64,000 bases of DNA from Pohlia nutans. Taxonomy: Eukaryota > Streptophyta > Bryopsida > Bryales > Mniaceae. Under the pieces are notes generated by a model that searched no databases, was not told the origin of the DNA, and was given only the letters and a program-made list of their open reading frames with translations. Positions 1 to 12,146 of this stretch are shown piece after piece; within the stretch, counting starts at the first letter, position 1; each line of letters opens with the position of its first letter. The DNA lies in NCBI GenBank assembly GCA_022496805.1, contig CM040094.1, forward strand, positions 20,297,501 to 20,361,500, given 5' to 3'. The position numbers were made by a program, and so were the translations under genes.

Positions 1-1457
1 AAAACAATGAAGGTTGCCAAGAACTTTCCTACATTGCTACCCGCCACAAAAAAGTGCACTATTCAACTCTATAGTTGTACTATTCAAGCTCTATAGTATT
101 GTACCCGCCTTGCCTGCAATCCCATTTTCAACTTCAAACCCCAATTACTTTAATTTTGTGTGTTTGTTTTCAAAGTTTTATTTTCCCCCACAAAGCTACC
201 ACTTAGACACATCTACTATAAGAATCTTAGAAATTCATGATCTAAATTGACATTGGTATAAGCTGCCCAAGATCACGAGAAGCACCCCATTGGAATTTTT
301 GCATTTAGGGGTTAATGCAGCAGCTAAATAATCCTCTGTAGCACTATCCTATTGTTTTTCTACAAAGCTTTGCCTATCTTTAGGCTGCGCACTTGCGATC
401 ATGCACCCTCGACTTGAGGTCTCGCACTCTCGCTGCTAGCGCCGTTGATCGACCGCGCATAGAATAGTCGTACGTAATGAAATAAGTTGTTTGCGTTTAT
501 ATTATACTCAGAACTCGGAACGAACAGTGTCTCCATTCAAGCTCGGCTGTCCAAAGACGAAGCTGAAGTTCCCTTGCTCCATGCACTTCTTTCGAGAACT
601 CGTCTTCTCTCCATGGTGTACAGGGCGGATGTGGATGGGGAGTCCAATTTCGTTTCTCTGAAGTTTTGATCCCTGTGAGCCAAATGAATCGTCGTTTTAC
701 TTGATCTTGGTGGGCTGGGGAGGTATTTTGCGGAGCTTTTACGCTTTCGCTTGCAAGCTGGTGGATTGAGCAGCTCTCTTTGGCAGTCTGTCCGAGAGCA
801 GAGGTGTGTACCTAGGTCGTTTGTGTCTCTCCCTGCCGCTTGCAAAATGTTCTTGATAGGAGTCCGCTGATGGATCGGTCACGTGCTGCACAGAGCATTT
901 GCTAGGTTCTTCAGGTCTCATTCTGGGCTCATGAAAAATAAACTAACCGCCCATGTAATTCGAGTTGTGCATCCGTGTTGCACTTCAACCTTCTAATGCT
1001 GAATTCTCTATAAAGGCCTGATTTTATGAATACGGTTTAGGTTATTCTTGTGGGTCGTTGGTTGACAGTGCGAAATCTAGGACATGTCGGTTTTATTGAT
1101 AAGGTTCATTTTGTGCCCCGAGAGTAACCTTGGTGCACCAGAATAGTCTTATTTCAGCCGGTGGTCGGAAAAGAATCATATAATATTTGGAATCTTGGAG
1201 ATGTGGCATGTAGAGTTGAATGATACAGGTCATAGTGGATTTCTGGAGCCCTATTCGGGATCTGGATTAACGTACGCGCAGGCGACAATTCCCATATAGA
1301 GTAATGTTTGTAGACGACAAAGTGGTCGCGCGGCTCAACTGGGTGGCTTTTTTAATCTGTAATACCCCAAATCGTGAAGTAAAGTGTCCGCTTTTTTTCA
1401 GTGAAAAAGAACGGGATCGGGTAGTCACATCAATTAACCATTCTTCCTGGGTTTCTG
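1..1457. other. Unassigned 5' stretch
   Basis: No gene recognised. Only short open frames without family motifs are present. The part nearest the HeLo-like gene (about 900-1450) would be expected to hold its promoter and 5' UTR, but I see no clear TATA box or other site there. Confidence 0.4.
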
Positions 1458-1487
1458 ATGTTCAGATTGATTGCAAGATCTGGTAAC

Positions 1488-2546
1488 ATGACAGATCCAA
1501 TTTCGGTATTAGGTGCTGTAGCGGCATCGACGCAGGTAGCAGAGCAATTGTTCAAGAATTGTTTTCTGATGGTCAAGGAGATATTGCGAGCTCGGAAGGA
1601 TCTGAAAGAGGCACCAGAGAAGACCGAGGACCTCTTTAAACAAGTGGAATTCGTGGATCGTGCCCTGGAAATGCTTGCCACGTTTACGCCGAAGGAGAAT
1701 GAGCCAACTGAATTAGTCGTTCGTCTACGGGAGGAACATGGCTCAGAGTTCTTGGAGGCCGTAATAGCGGATCTACATACGAAGCTGTGTTCTGTGCGTG
1801 AAAAAGTGGAAGAGTTCCAGGCAAAGGATAAGAATAGAGAGGGGAAAAACAAGAGTATGGAATTGGGGAAGAATCTGATCCACCGAGGGGGGACCAAGCA
1901 GAAGAAGGAGGCTGAGGAGTTGCGCGGAACTCTTGCCGAGAGCGTGAAGAAGTTGATTACATGTCTTGGTGTGGTAACTCATACTAAAGCCGGTGATACA
2001 CATGTTCTTGTTGGGGCAACACATGATCTTGTCCGTGAAACATCTGATCATGTCCTTGAAATTCGTAAGGACATCGCTGATTTGGGGCAACAATTGGAGC
2101 AGATTAAATTGGCGACCGATTTTTATTCGTTTGATGAAAAATTGCACAGAGGTGAGGAGCATGTTAAGTCGGCCACAGCGGAATTCCAAATCGATAATGA
2201 TATGGTCAAGAACCTGATGAACGCAGCCGATTATGATCTTGAAAATGATTCCTATCCTGTTGGCATTGAATGGAAGTCAGCTCGTGAAAATGCTGTATGG
2301 AGAGATGTGGAAGGCGAGTTTGCTTGTGATGCTAATGTTGGTGAAGACAGACTACGACGAGCCTCGGTGGTTACTGGCTGGCCTGTGTATGACTGCGACT
2401 CCCACGGGGCTTCTGTGCGTTTCACGATGTCTGTGCCAGACCGCCGCTTCTTTTATTTCCTATCGTATGCTCACAAGGCGGGAGCTGAGCCCGAGTTGTT
2501 CTTCCCGAAGAGAAGTATTGTGAAGAATATCATTCAGAAAGAGTAA
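1488..2546 (+). CDS. Protein with possible HeLo-like (fungal STAND-type) N-terminal domain
   Basis: A single open frame. I chose the ATG at 1488 rather than the in-frame ATG at 1458, because the family-like N-terminus MTDPISVLGAVAAS starts there, giving 352 residues. Seen: a helical, amphipathic first ~70 residues of the pattern DPISVLGAVAAS...QLFKNC...KDLKEAPEKTEDLFKQVEFVDRAL. This resembles the N-terminal HeLo-like/SesA-type domains of fungal NLR/STAND proteins. A long charged helical or coiled-coil middle follows (about 80-250). The C-terminal ~90 residues look beta-rich and are unrecognised. Known: HeLo-type domains form membrane-active bundles in fungal cell death. No NACHT/NB-ARC P-loop is visible, so if the assignment is right this is a stand-alone effector or adaptor, or only the first exon. 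It lies tail-to-tail with a TPR-CHAT gene. It could also be an unrelated helical protein. Confidence 0.5.
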   Translation: MTDPISVLGAVAASTQVAEQLFKNCFLMVKEILRARKDLKEAPEKTEDLFKQVEFVDRALEMLATFTPKENEPTELVVRLREEHGSEFLEAVIADLHTKLCSVREKVEEFQAKDKNREGKNKSMELGKNLIHRGGTKQKKEAEELRGTLAESVKKLITCLGVVTHTKAGDTHVLVGATHDLVRETSDHVLEIRKDIADLGQQLEQIKLATDFYSFDEKLHRGEEHVKSATAEFQIDNDMVKNLMNAADYDLENDSYPVGIEWKSARENAVWRDVEGEFACDANVGEDRLRRASVVTGWPVYDCDSHGASVRFTMSVPDRRFFYFLSYAHKAGAEPELFFPKRSIVKNIIQKE

Positions 2547-4398
2547 GAAAAAGGTCATCTTTCTTACTGTTTCGAACCTACTCTTTTAGGGACGTCCCAG
2601 AAAGAGGCCGAGCACCGTTAATCTTCTGAATGTAGTCTCTAAAGCGTCATACTTGCAGCTGAACTATTTTTCTGAATGGAGTATCTCATGTGCCGCAGGG
2701 ATTCAGAAAGGGTGTTTCCGGCCCGTTCACAAAGATATCCTCGAGATCCACCCAACTGGGCATTGAAAAAGGAGTCCGGGTCTTCTAAGAGCTCGACAGA
2801 ATCTGTTTTTCTTATTTTCAGCAAGGAGACATTGGTGAGAGGTAAATTCTCAGTGTTAGTGAGACCAAGATCTTGCTCTTAATATTAGGTGAAGTATATA
2901 TGTGAATAGAGAAGACTAATTGCGCCTGAATTTGTACTCACATCCCTAACTTGATTCTAGATCAGTCGTAAGTCGGTCATAGTTTAGTGACAACAATAAG
3001 ACGCTCGCATTTGACATGTCGAGTGCTGTATGCAGCCGAAGCCAAATCCAAGAAGGGAGATTTGGAAATTTCGGATGTCGCAGGGGAGCTAAAAAAGCAT
3101 CTGGAAAAGAAGAATGATGACGGGTATGGTTACGACGACATTATTGTCAAGCATATTCACTTCGACATACGTGTTGAGGGATGAGGTATACGTACTGACA
3201 TGTTTACAGAGAGTACATGCAGTAGTATGTAGCAACAAGGTGAACAGGAACAATGGACGTTACGAAACATAGGGCAGTCTGTTGTTAGAGAATCTTAGGT
3301 GGAGAAATTCGTAAGGTTATTATCTATGTTTCTTCTTGACGTTTCAACAAGTTCTCATAAGTTGAGCATCTTCCTTGGCTCTCCAGTGTTTATTTAACGT
3401 AATGATTAATTGCTTGAAGTGGTGGACCATTTCGGCTGGCAGGCTGCTTCGATCTTGTGAAATTGTCTTGTGAACGAGGGTCTTTTGTGATACACTCCAA
3501 ACTCATTGTTACGTCCTCCTCCAGTCCACTCAATAGTACATTCTCATTTCATATTCCCTAGGAACAGATGAATGCAGTGGAAATTTAGTCATCCATGGCA
3601 TAAAACCTCCTTCCATTCTATTTTTCCACTCTTTCATTTTTGGGTTGGACTGCAGTAACCAAAGGATTGAAGTTCGTTGAGATTGTAGACTGACAGGATT
3701 TGCAGCACATAAGTTTGGAATGGGTTAGTGGTGAATCCCGACAAAATTAGTGTTTGAATGTGAAGTTCAGTGACTACTTTGACAACAGATTGCAGCTACG
3801 GTGTTTCGTTCTAATTAGGAAAAGCAAACTGATACCGACTTTTGTAACGTGAGCACGAAAATTGGGGGTTTTTGGCATTGATCTTGTAAGGAAGAACATG
3901 TCAGTAGCGGAATGGGTTGCTGCTTGAGGAGCAGCAGAGGTGGTGGTAGTGAAGAAAGTGAAGGGCTTGGATTGGGTCTGGGTTTACAAGAGACAACACC
4001 TTGCTGTCATCGAGAAAGTTGTGCAAGTTGAATCTCGTGCCTAGCCTCACAGGTCCTCACAAGCGCGATTACGTAACCTCATAACATACTAGTTTTGCAA
4101 AGATGATTTGACCCATCAATTTGAACTTTTAAAGTTCTGATTTTTGTTTGCAGATGACGGTTTTAGGGTTGATTTTCAGTCACAGAAGATCTTGGTAGGG
4201 TTAGCGTGCCAGAGAGTTGCTGATGCCGTTTCATTATCTGCATTATTTTCAGTGTATTGAGTCTAGGTCGAATTCGGCTTATTTTGGCCACGTGTCGTGA
4301 CTCCTCGATTTTGCTTTGTGGCCTGACAGAAGTTAAACTTTGCAGATTCATAGTACAGCAAGGGAGCCTTGTGTCGTTGCTAGAAGGAGTAAAAGTGA
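2547..4398. other. Intergenic, possible downstream exons not resolved
   Basis: No recognised gene. Short open frames at 2676-2882 and 2987-3184 (the latter lysine/glutamate-rich, about 65 residues, closing with a stop) could be 3' exons of the HeLo-like gene. No convincing donor at the end of that frame connects them, so this stays unproven. Confidence 0.3.
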
Positions 4399-4701
4399 TA
4401 CATCTAAGGTCGAGGCACCTAAAACCGATAACTTAAGCCACCTACACTATTTTTGGACCAGTCATTAATAGGGTGATATTTTTCCCGGGTTGGAAGTTGG
4501 TTTTCGCGAAGAATGCAAATTTTTCCATGAATTACTTCTCAATATTGAAATTTGTACAATTTTTCAAAGTGAAAAGTACTTTAGGACCCAAAACCGATAA
4601 TACCCTCTAATGTACAAATGAGGTACATCTTTTCTTTCAAAATCTAGAAATTAGGCCAGATCGGTTTTGGGTACCTGGTCGGTTTTAGGTGCCTCGACCT
4701 T
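4399..4701. repeat. TIR element (MITE-like), about 300 bp
   Basis: The ends are inverted copies: AGGTCGAGGCACCTAAAACC near 4400 and GGTTTTAGGTGCCTCGACCT near 4680-4700. The interior is AT-rich with no coding potential. No clear target-site duplication could be matched in the flanks, so the superfamily is open. Confidence 0.7.
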
Positions 4702-6818
4702 ATTGGAAGCTTACGGTTTGGTGTCATCACCCTGTACGAATGGTCCTGGGACAACTACCAAGTGTATTCCTACTTGGGGAAGCGATATTATAGTGGGACG
4801 CAGTAACGTGCTGTGGCCTCCAATGCTGCTAGCACAGCTGGAAAACCGAAGCGTCCATTTGAGATGTGAAGATACCGGGTGCTTCACAAGACGATGACAA
4901 AGCCTGTGCAATTCTATTGGGTTTAGGGTTTAGGGTTTCGAGGACTGTTGAATCAAAATTATATCCACCTCTGAAACAGAGGCTGGTAACTCATTTTACC
5001 AGACATTTGGAAGTTTTGAGAATGTTCACGCAGATGATATCTTACGTGCTGATTCACGTATTCTTGGCGACTTTCGCAACAACGATATTGCTACTGAAAG
5101 AGTCTTACAAAGGTGCCGGCGTTATCATCTTCCCATGAAGCAAGGGGAATTTAGACGACCAGGGAACTAAAAAAACTGCAATTCAGTAATGAAGTTGATG
5201 TGTGATGTGCATCTTCCGAATGCACGGTTGAAGAAGTCCAGCCCTGGACTACGGTCTCTGAGCTCGTGCACTACATGGTCTAATAATTCTATCCCTCTGC
5301 CTTTCTATTTCCCCTGCTTTGTCCACTGTGATGATATGTCTCATCGTCTGAGCGGGTTCCATTGATTGCATGCATACAGTAGTTGTCCACCACACTGATG
5401 CTAGAGATGGCCATTTCGTTGATGAAGCCACATCATGGATGGATGAAAAAGGTTAGGCTTTTACAATTGTTGCCTGCTTCCAGGATATTCGTAACGATTC
5501 TCGAGCAACTTATTCGAGGCTCCTGTTGATAAACAGGGACAGAAGCGAAATTCGCCTAGGTTCTCTTGTGGGGATCCACTTTCGTCAATTGGTACTCACA
5601 AGTGCATGGATGTGTTAGGAAATCCGTGTGGACTCCGCCCTAGTAGTTGTTCGATAACAGCGTTGCTGTACTTGATTTTGACGTTTTATGTTCCGAGCGC
5701 TTTTTTTGATAATCGTCGGGATTATTAAGTAAAGTTTCTACGAAGACCTTGTCCTCCTACTTTCCTAACCCATTCGTTCAAGGAGAGAATGCAGGTGGAC
5801 CCCGAGGTTGCAGACTCAATTGAGGTCTTACAATTGATAGGGTTTCGTATTTTCAAGCGCTCTGATGCTTCTGAGGCCGTCAGGAAAACATTGCAGGTTT
5901 TATAATGGAGTGGTTAAATCCTTAGTATCCTGCGATTCTCTTTCTGAGATATTTTTCTTATGTTGCTGCTGCGTTGCTGTCTCAGGTTTGAGTAGAACAT
6001 GTGGCTAGAAATATGATTTTTTATCTCCACAGAGAAGAAGCGCAGTTCTAGGTCCGTGTGGCTAACGCCAATCCTCCCCGATCCGGGGCTATGGCTCCAC
6101 CTGCTACGCTTCAGAGCGTGCTTCTACTCCTGGGCGACCGCGTCTCCCTCAGCAATTACAAGCGCATGCTGCCTTGCTGAGAGCTGCATCATCATTCGAA
6201 GATAAATCGCCAAAAATCTATAATAGCTTGGCAACCAGGCATGAAGGTTGCCGTATGATCGACAACCATCAATCTATTCATCATTCTGAGACATGTCAAC
6301 AGTGCTCTGTCATCTTCGGCTGGCATGAACCAGTAGGAGATGGAGAGCAGGTTAGCCAGCATCCGGGCCGGTCATCGTGCTACCAAGATTGAAGCTGGAC
6401 ACATTCGACGACCGGCTCCGAAGGGAGTAAGCTCGTAGAAATCAGTAGCACTTAGGTGAGCTTCACTCTGGGACGGGAACGGAATTTGCCCGGATCAAAC
6501 ATGTCTAGATTCTCAGAGACTTGCATATTTCACATTCTTCTAAAGAGGCCTTATCATACCGGGATACATTCGGCATGTGTGCTGAAAGTTGCCCTTCACA
6601 GATAGTGAAGTTCTAACCTTATTTCGAATATGAAATATAAATCTGTGTGCCAGCGAACCTCATGAGAAATCTGCTCATGCGTCGGAACCTTAAACCAAAG
6701 GCCTAGTATGCATCAGAATTAGGAGGAAGATGATAAACGAGACACGTGTCCTGAAGGCAGTGAATATGAACAGGTGAATTACATGCATAATTGAGGAAAA
6801 CTATAAGAGTTCACCAGA
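4702..6818. other. Intergenic with a short telomere-like tract
   Basis: No recognised gene. A short TTTAGGG tract (about 2.5 units) lies at 4917-4938. Open frames around 5790-5900 and 6060-6180 look exon-like but carry no family motif I know. Confidence 0.35.
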
Positions 6819-9800
6819 TTAAACTGATGATATTCCACTCGGATCTGAGGATATTGTGGAGATGAATTCAAACTTCGGTGATTCGGAAGAATACTTAGGC
6901 AGCCTCACTTTTGGGGAGCCCATAGCAATCAAGGGTGCCCACTCGTGTATTCTTCTTCCATTGTCGATCATGTGCACCATGCTTGCTTGTAATGATTCTG
7001 GCACGGTCAACCCCTCCCGTAGCTTCTCAAACATTCCTATCAATTTCAAGCAAAACCAGTTGTCTGAGTTGATAAGGTAAATTCACTTACATATGCATCA
7101 ATTTATTCTTACAGACCGGGGGTCAAACGCACCACAGAGCCTGTTGAAGCAGAATTTTCAATGACTCGCGTCGAGCAGAAACAACTGACTGTGTCGATCA
7201 TGTGCACTCACCTGTTATAAGATCCGTGGTCGCTGAGTCGTTAACCTTCCATAAGGTAAGGACTGTACTAGCAGCACCTTTCTGCAGAATAGCACGACCG
7301 AGTCCAAGCACACCTTCAGCTTGTGTGACTTTTCCAAGACCCGATTCGCAAGCACTCAAAACTACAAGACCTGCAGGGATTTCTGCTGGGATCGCAGCAA
7401 TATCGGCTGGGGTAAGAGTCTCCTCCATTGTAGATTGAACACTGCTACTGGATGAATTGTCCAATTTCCCCCGGAGCACAAGAGCTCCATGAGGATATAG
7501 GGACTTGTTTACTATATTATGGGTAGACAATAAGACCAATTGGCTTAGACCCAAACCTTTGAGAACAGCAGCTTTTGTCATTCTTTCCCCTGAAAACGAT
7601 TGAGCACCATCCAGAATATTCGCAACCTTTAGAGCTTCAGCAGCTGCTCCAGGAAGATCAGGCAGCCTTGCACCCATTGGTTTTGGATTACCAGCAACAA
7701 AAGGTGGCGCCAAATCCTCCCATCGCTTTTCAAATTCAGCTTGGCGCTGAAAGCAGCGATGCAGAGTGCGAATAGAAGGAATGACGCAGACAGTCTTCTG
7801 TTGAATGAGAAATTCTCCTCGACCTTCTCCATGCTTCTCGAAAAGGGCACCAAAAGGAACCTTGGATAAGAATCCCTCAGGAGAAATCACCAAATTCTTA
7901 CAATGATCACGCAACTGCTCCGCAACCGGCTCGAGATATTCAGAATTGGCAAAAATAGGCTTGATTAAAATAGAATGAAGGATGTTCAATAGGTCTTTAG
8001 CCTTCTCTGTGGATTTCTCGTTCACCGACCCTTTCTTCTTCGGTTGGATTGCATTTAAGGCATTGTCAACTAGATGATTCAATGACTGGGACACCCGCAG
8101 TTTCCCAAGTTCGGTAGGCACATGTATTGATTTGCAATTCAACCTAATGCCCCGACATTCGACAGCTTGGAAAACAAGGTAGCAGAATAAAAAGTCGGTC
8201 TGGTTACAGTAGGAGTACGAGATGACCGCCGTTTCTGGGCCACACGTCAGCACAGCATCCCCTAATAGTTCCTCAGCATGCTCGTAATGGTTGTCAAACA
8301 GCTCACACGTAGAGTAAACAACTGAAGGCCGATCATCAAGGCGGCGCATATAGAACCGCATCCGGCTCCTCTCTGCCCAGATCAAGGCATCTCTTACATT
8401 CTTGAACATCAACGATGTCATCGCATTGAAATGGAGGACATCCAAAAGAGTACTGTCCTCAAAATTCTTGATCCAAACATCTTCAACCATTGGAGAATGA
8501 GAAGGTTCGAACTGCTGCATCTTAATCAACTCCTTAAAAGCCATTTCCCCAAAAGTCGCTGCCTCCTCAAATTTAGCTTCCAATCGAAGTGCCATAGCTT
8601 CAAGAAAATAGTACATTCCCGGATATTCCTTCCTCAATACTGGTGCTGACATCTTCAATAAATCACGACCGTCAGAAAGAGCATGTCCCTCCAATTTGGC
8701 CTGCGCTTGCATCGCATAGCACCTTGACAAGCGACTTTTAACGCTGTTGTTTTGATTCATTTCTTGTAAAATATCCACTGCTCTCTCATACGCCTCTACC
8801 CCATTAACATATTTCCCATACGCAAAGTATATGCTTCCTTTTAGCATGTAAACATCCACCAAGTGGCGATGTTCTCCACCAAGTCGGAGCTTCACTACTG
8901 ATTCTGCAGCATTAGCAGCCCCAAGTGCTGAATTAATATCATTCCAATTACACCGTGCAAGGTGGAAAAACGTCCTCCAATGCGACTCAGGGTCTCTGAA
9001 ATGCTTTCTATTGCATGAAGGGCACCATGCTCGTGAATACTGTTCATAAAGTTTACGCACGTTAGACATTGAAGCATCACCGCTCTCAGGATCATCCTCA
9101 GAGTCGTCCCCAGGATCATCCCCAGAGTCGTCCCCAGGATCATCGAAGTCCCCTGATTCGTCATTTCGCGGTTCTGAATCCAGCCAGCACTTTTCAGCCT
9201 TCAATTGATCACCAAATCGATAATGGATCAATCCTTTTTCCCTGAACCAAGACTCATGAAAGTCTTTTCTGCACTCCTTCCTAGTCATGATAGGATCAAT
9301 GAGGTCAATGAGGGACAGTGCAGATTCAATGTTTTCAGATTCTCTATATACATTCAATAACAAGCAGAGACCAGGATTTACCAGATCATCATCACCGTTA
9401 TACCAAACACCGTCGACATCCCTTAACCCCTCTCCGTCACATTTCAAACACAGAGGTATAGCTTCTTCCATCTGCATAATGGCCTCATCTACCCGCCCTG
9501 CTCTCCAAAGGATTATACCATGTGCGAATTTCAAACGAGCTTTTAGCTTTTGATCTGGAAGGAAGTCACCAGGGGCATCAACGGCAGAACATACACTGCT
9601 TATAATTTCAATGGCTTGACAATGATCCCCTGCTAATGACCAGTTATCTGCTCTGTAAGCCTCTAATAATTCTGAGTTCTCACAATTGAAAGGCCATTGC
9701 CGTGCTATCAGCACCTCCGTCAACTCAGCAGCCTTCCCATACTGGTGGTTAAACCTGTACAGTATCTGGAGCTCGTATAGAACACGATCCCGGAACCGAT

Positions 9801-10671
9801 TTCTCATCTCCTCATCATGAATTCTTAAAGCAAACGCCACTCCGATTTTCAATACAGACTCTGCTTCAACATGAAAATCCAGATCCTTTTGTTCTTGCGA
9901 CATCGTCAATACATCGCCAAGTAACTGTTCCAGTTGCCGCTGACTAAAATGGCTGGGAGGCGTCCCAAGTAGCTTCTCAAACATCTCTCCAGGCACCAAC
10001 TGTAGATTCCCAAGTGTGACGACTGGCATACCGGTTGTCACATTGAACACCACTACACTCTGCATCTTGACGCTTAGGCTTTCAAAATCCGACACTTGCA
10101 ACTGGCAACTCCTCTCCAAGTGCCGTACTCCTCTCTCCATCAAGTAGTCTATCTTGCGTCGCTCAAGTTTACTATGAACATTCATCAAGAACGAGACGGC
10201 AACGTTGAATTGCACGCTGCCAGAGGCCTCGAGTAATTGTCTCAGCGCATCGTCTCTGCCTGTCCCCCTTTCGAACCAGGAGATGCACTCCTCATAATGC
10301 TTAAGACGAAATAGGACATACAGAAACCTTGCAGCAAAGTCACCAACTGCTGTCTGAAGGTCAAGTTTGACATCTAGTTGGTTCCTGTGCTCACAAACCA
10401 AGCTCATGCACTCCACAAGTACCAGTTTGGTCTGCTCAAGGTCCTCCGCCCTGCCTTCAAGTGTGAACTGGTTGAGACACTCAGTGCCTAGGGCCAGTAC
10501 CTCATTCAGATTGCATACCTGCACGTTGCAGGGTTGCTGCGTGTCAACATTGCCACTGGGGGATGCAACTTCTGTCCCAACCTTCCTTTCGAGATTGTTG
10601 TCCGTCGATACAACGAGCTTCGTTTGCAATGCCTCTCTTAACTCGTCCTCGTCCTTGCACACACACGTCAT
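6819..10671 (-). CDS. TPR-CHAT protein (putative caspase-fold protease), two visible exons
   Basis: Exon 10671-7212 ends ACAG|GTGAGT and exon 7063-6819 begins after CTCAG. The 148-bp GT-AG intron joins the frames and gives about 1234 residues. The N-terminal ~850 residues are helical TPR-like repeats. An acidic D/G/P/E linker sits near residues 500-530. The C-terminal CHAT domain (about 880-1234) has the expected dyad: His1051 in LLSTHN and Cys1108 in VLSACESG, followed by GVLGLGRAILQKGA. Exon 2 supplies the closing motif HEWAPLIAMG. Known: CHAT domains are clan CD (caspase/separase-fold) peptidases often joined to TPRs. The substrate is unknown. The homologous exon of the tandem paralogue starts at the same place (AG|CTGG near 10680), so an upstream first exon probably exists and the ATG at 10671 may not be the real start. 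Confidence 0.8.
9083..9147 (-). repeat. 24-bp coding minisatellite in the CHAT gene
   Basis: Two full copies and one partial copy of a 24-bp unit (GAGTCGTCCCCAGGATCATC plus 4 bases on the plus strand) encode the acidic DDPGDDSG-type linker between TPR blocks. The length probably varies between alleles. Confidence 0.75.
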
Positions 10672-10689
10672 TAAGCCAGCTGAGACTCT

Positions 10690-11034
10690 AGATTCTTAGG
10701 AAGCTTCAATGCTGCAAAAGTGTCGAAGCAGAAGGTATGCTCCAACTTCTGGTTGAACTATTGGATCACACAAAGACTTATGTTCGGATTGTAACCCTAA
10801 ACCTCGAATCAGAAACAAAAAAGATACCACTCAGAACTTCAGATCTTGCAGTACGCATATGTGAACTAATATCGTATTAAGCTCAAACGCAATCCAACTT
10901 TGTCGCACGGTGATAACATTCAATAACGGGATTGTAAGCCCCCATCTAACTAAATCTTCATAGCCAAACATAGAAAGGTGCAGAACCAATTCAGAATTCC
11001 GATGAACTCCCTCACATTGCCGCAATCTAATAAA
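10690..11034. other. Spacer between the two TPR paralogues
   Basis: AT-rich spacer that presumably holds the 5' intron or promoter of the TPR-CHAT gene and the 3' part of its paralogue. A short minus-strand open frame at 10831-11025 has no recognisable motif. Confidence 0.35.
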
Positions 11035-12146
11035 TTAACGTTGGATCTGTGAGAGTAAACATACCTGGTCTACCTTCCGACCTTTCTCATTATGGTGAGA
11101 AGAGTCATAGAATTTGCAAAGTTCCGTCTGAAAACATTCCAGATAACGATCTCTCACTTCCTCGTCTTCGATATTCAAAGCAAATGTGAGTCCCATTTGC
11201 AGTAGCGCCTGTGCTTCCACAGGGAAATTCTCATCTGTCATGCGTAACACATGGGACAGTACTTCCTCCAGTAGATCTATCGCTTCCTCCCGTGTGAAAT
11301 GCCCGTGAGGCGTCCCAAGTAGCTTCTCAAACATCTCTCCAGGCACCAACTGTAGATTCCCAAGTCTGACGACTGGCATACCGGTTCCCACAATTAACTC
11401 CACTACATTCAGCCTCTTGAAGCTTAGGCTTTCAAAATCCGACACTTGCAACTGGCAACTCCTCTCCAAGTGCCGTACTCCTCTCTCAATCAAGTCCACT
11501 CCTTGTAACCCTAAACTCTTCATCAGACCGGTCCTTCCACTCTCAATATAACGAGAACGCTTATGCGAAATCCCTGGATCAGCGCGAACGGCACTCTTCA
11601 AGAACGAGACGGCAACGTTGAATTGCACGCTGCCAGAGGCCTCGAGTAATTGTCTCAGCACATCGTCTCTGCCTGTCCCCCTTTCGAACCAGGAGATGCA
11701 CTCCTCATAATGCTTAAGACGAAATAGGACATACAGAAACCTTGCAGCAAAGTCACCAACTGCTGTCTGAAGGTCAAGTTTGACATCTAGTTGGTTCCTG
11801 TGCTCACAAACCAAGCTCATGCACTCCACAAGTACCAGTTTGGTCTGCTCAAGGTCCTCCGCCCTGCCTTCAAATGTGAACTGGTTGAGACACTCAGTGC
11901 CTCGGGCCAGTACCTCATCCAACTGCCTCGCTGACTTATTGTAGGGCTCCTGCACATCTGATGTCTCTTCAAATGCGTTGCTCACATCTTCCTGCAACTG
12001 GCTGATGGACTCGTCCCCATTCTTACCTTCAACAGAATGAACAGCATCCTCGCTGCTGTGAGATGCAGCTTCTGTCCCCATGCCGCTTTTGAGGTTCTCG
12101 TCCGTCGATTCCAAAGCACTCAGTCCTGATCCTTTTCTTAGCCCAG
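11035..12146 (-). CDS. Tandem TPR paralogue of the CHAT gene, without CHAT domain (partial)
   Basis: About 370 residues related to the N-terminal TPR part of the neighbouring TPR-CHAT protein, in the same orientation. The exon appears to start after AACAG at 12146 (AG|CTGGG, matching the neighbour's AG|CTGGC). It probably ends at 11065 with CAG|GTATGT; reading on reaches a stop at 11035. The N-terminal ~70 residues (serine/glutamate-rich) differ from the neighbour. About 105 residues (LDEVLARGTECLNQF onward) are nearly identical, then similarity falls. No CHAT exon follows before the next gene, so this is either a truncated copy, a TPR-only regulator, or the 5' end of an alternative transcript that splices into the downstream gene. 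Confidence 0.55.
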
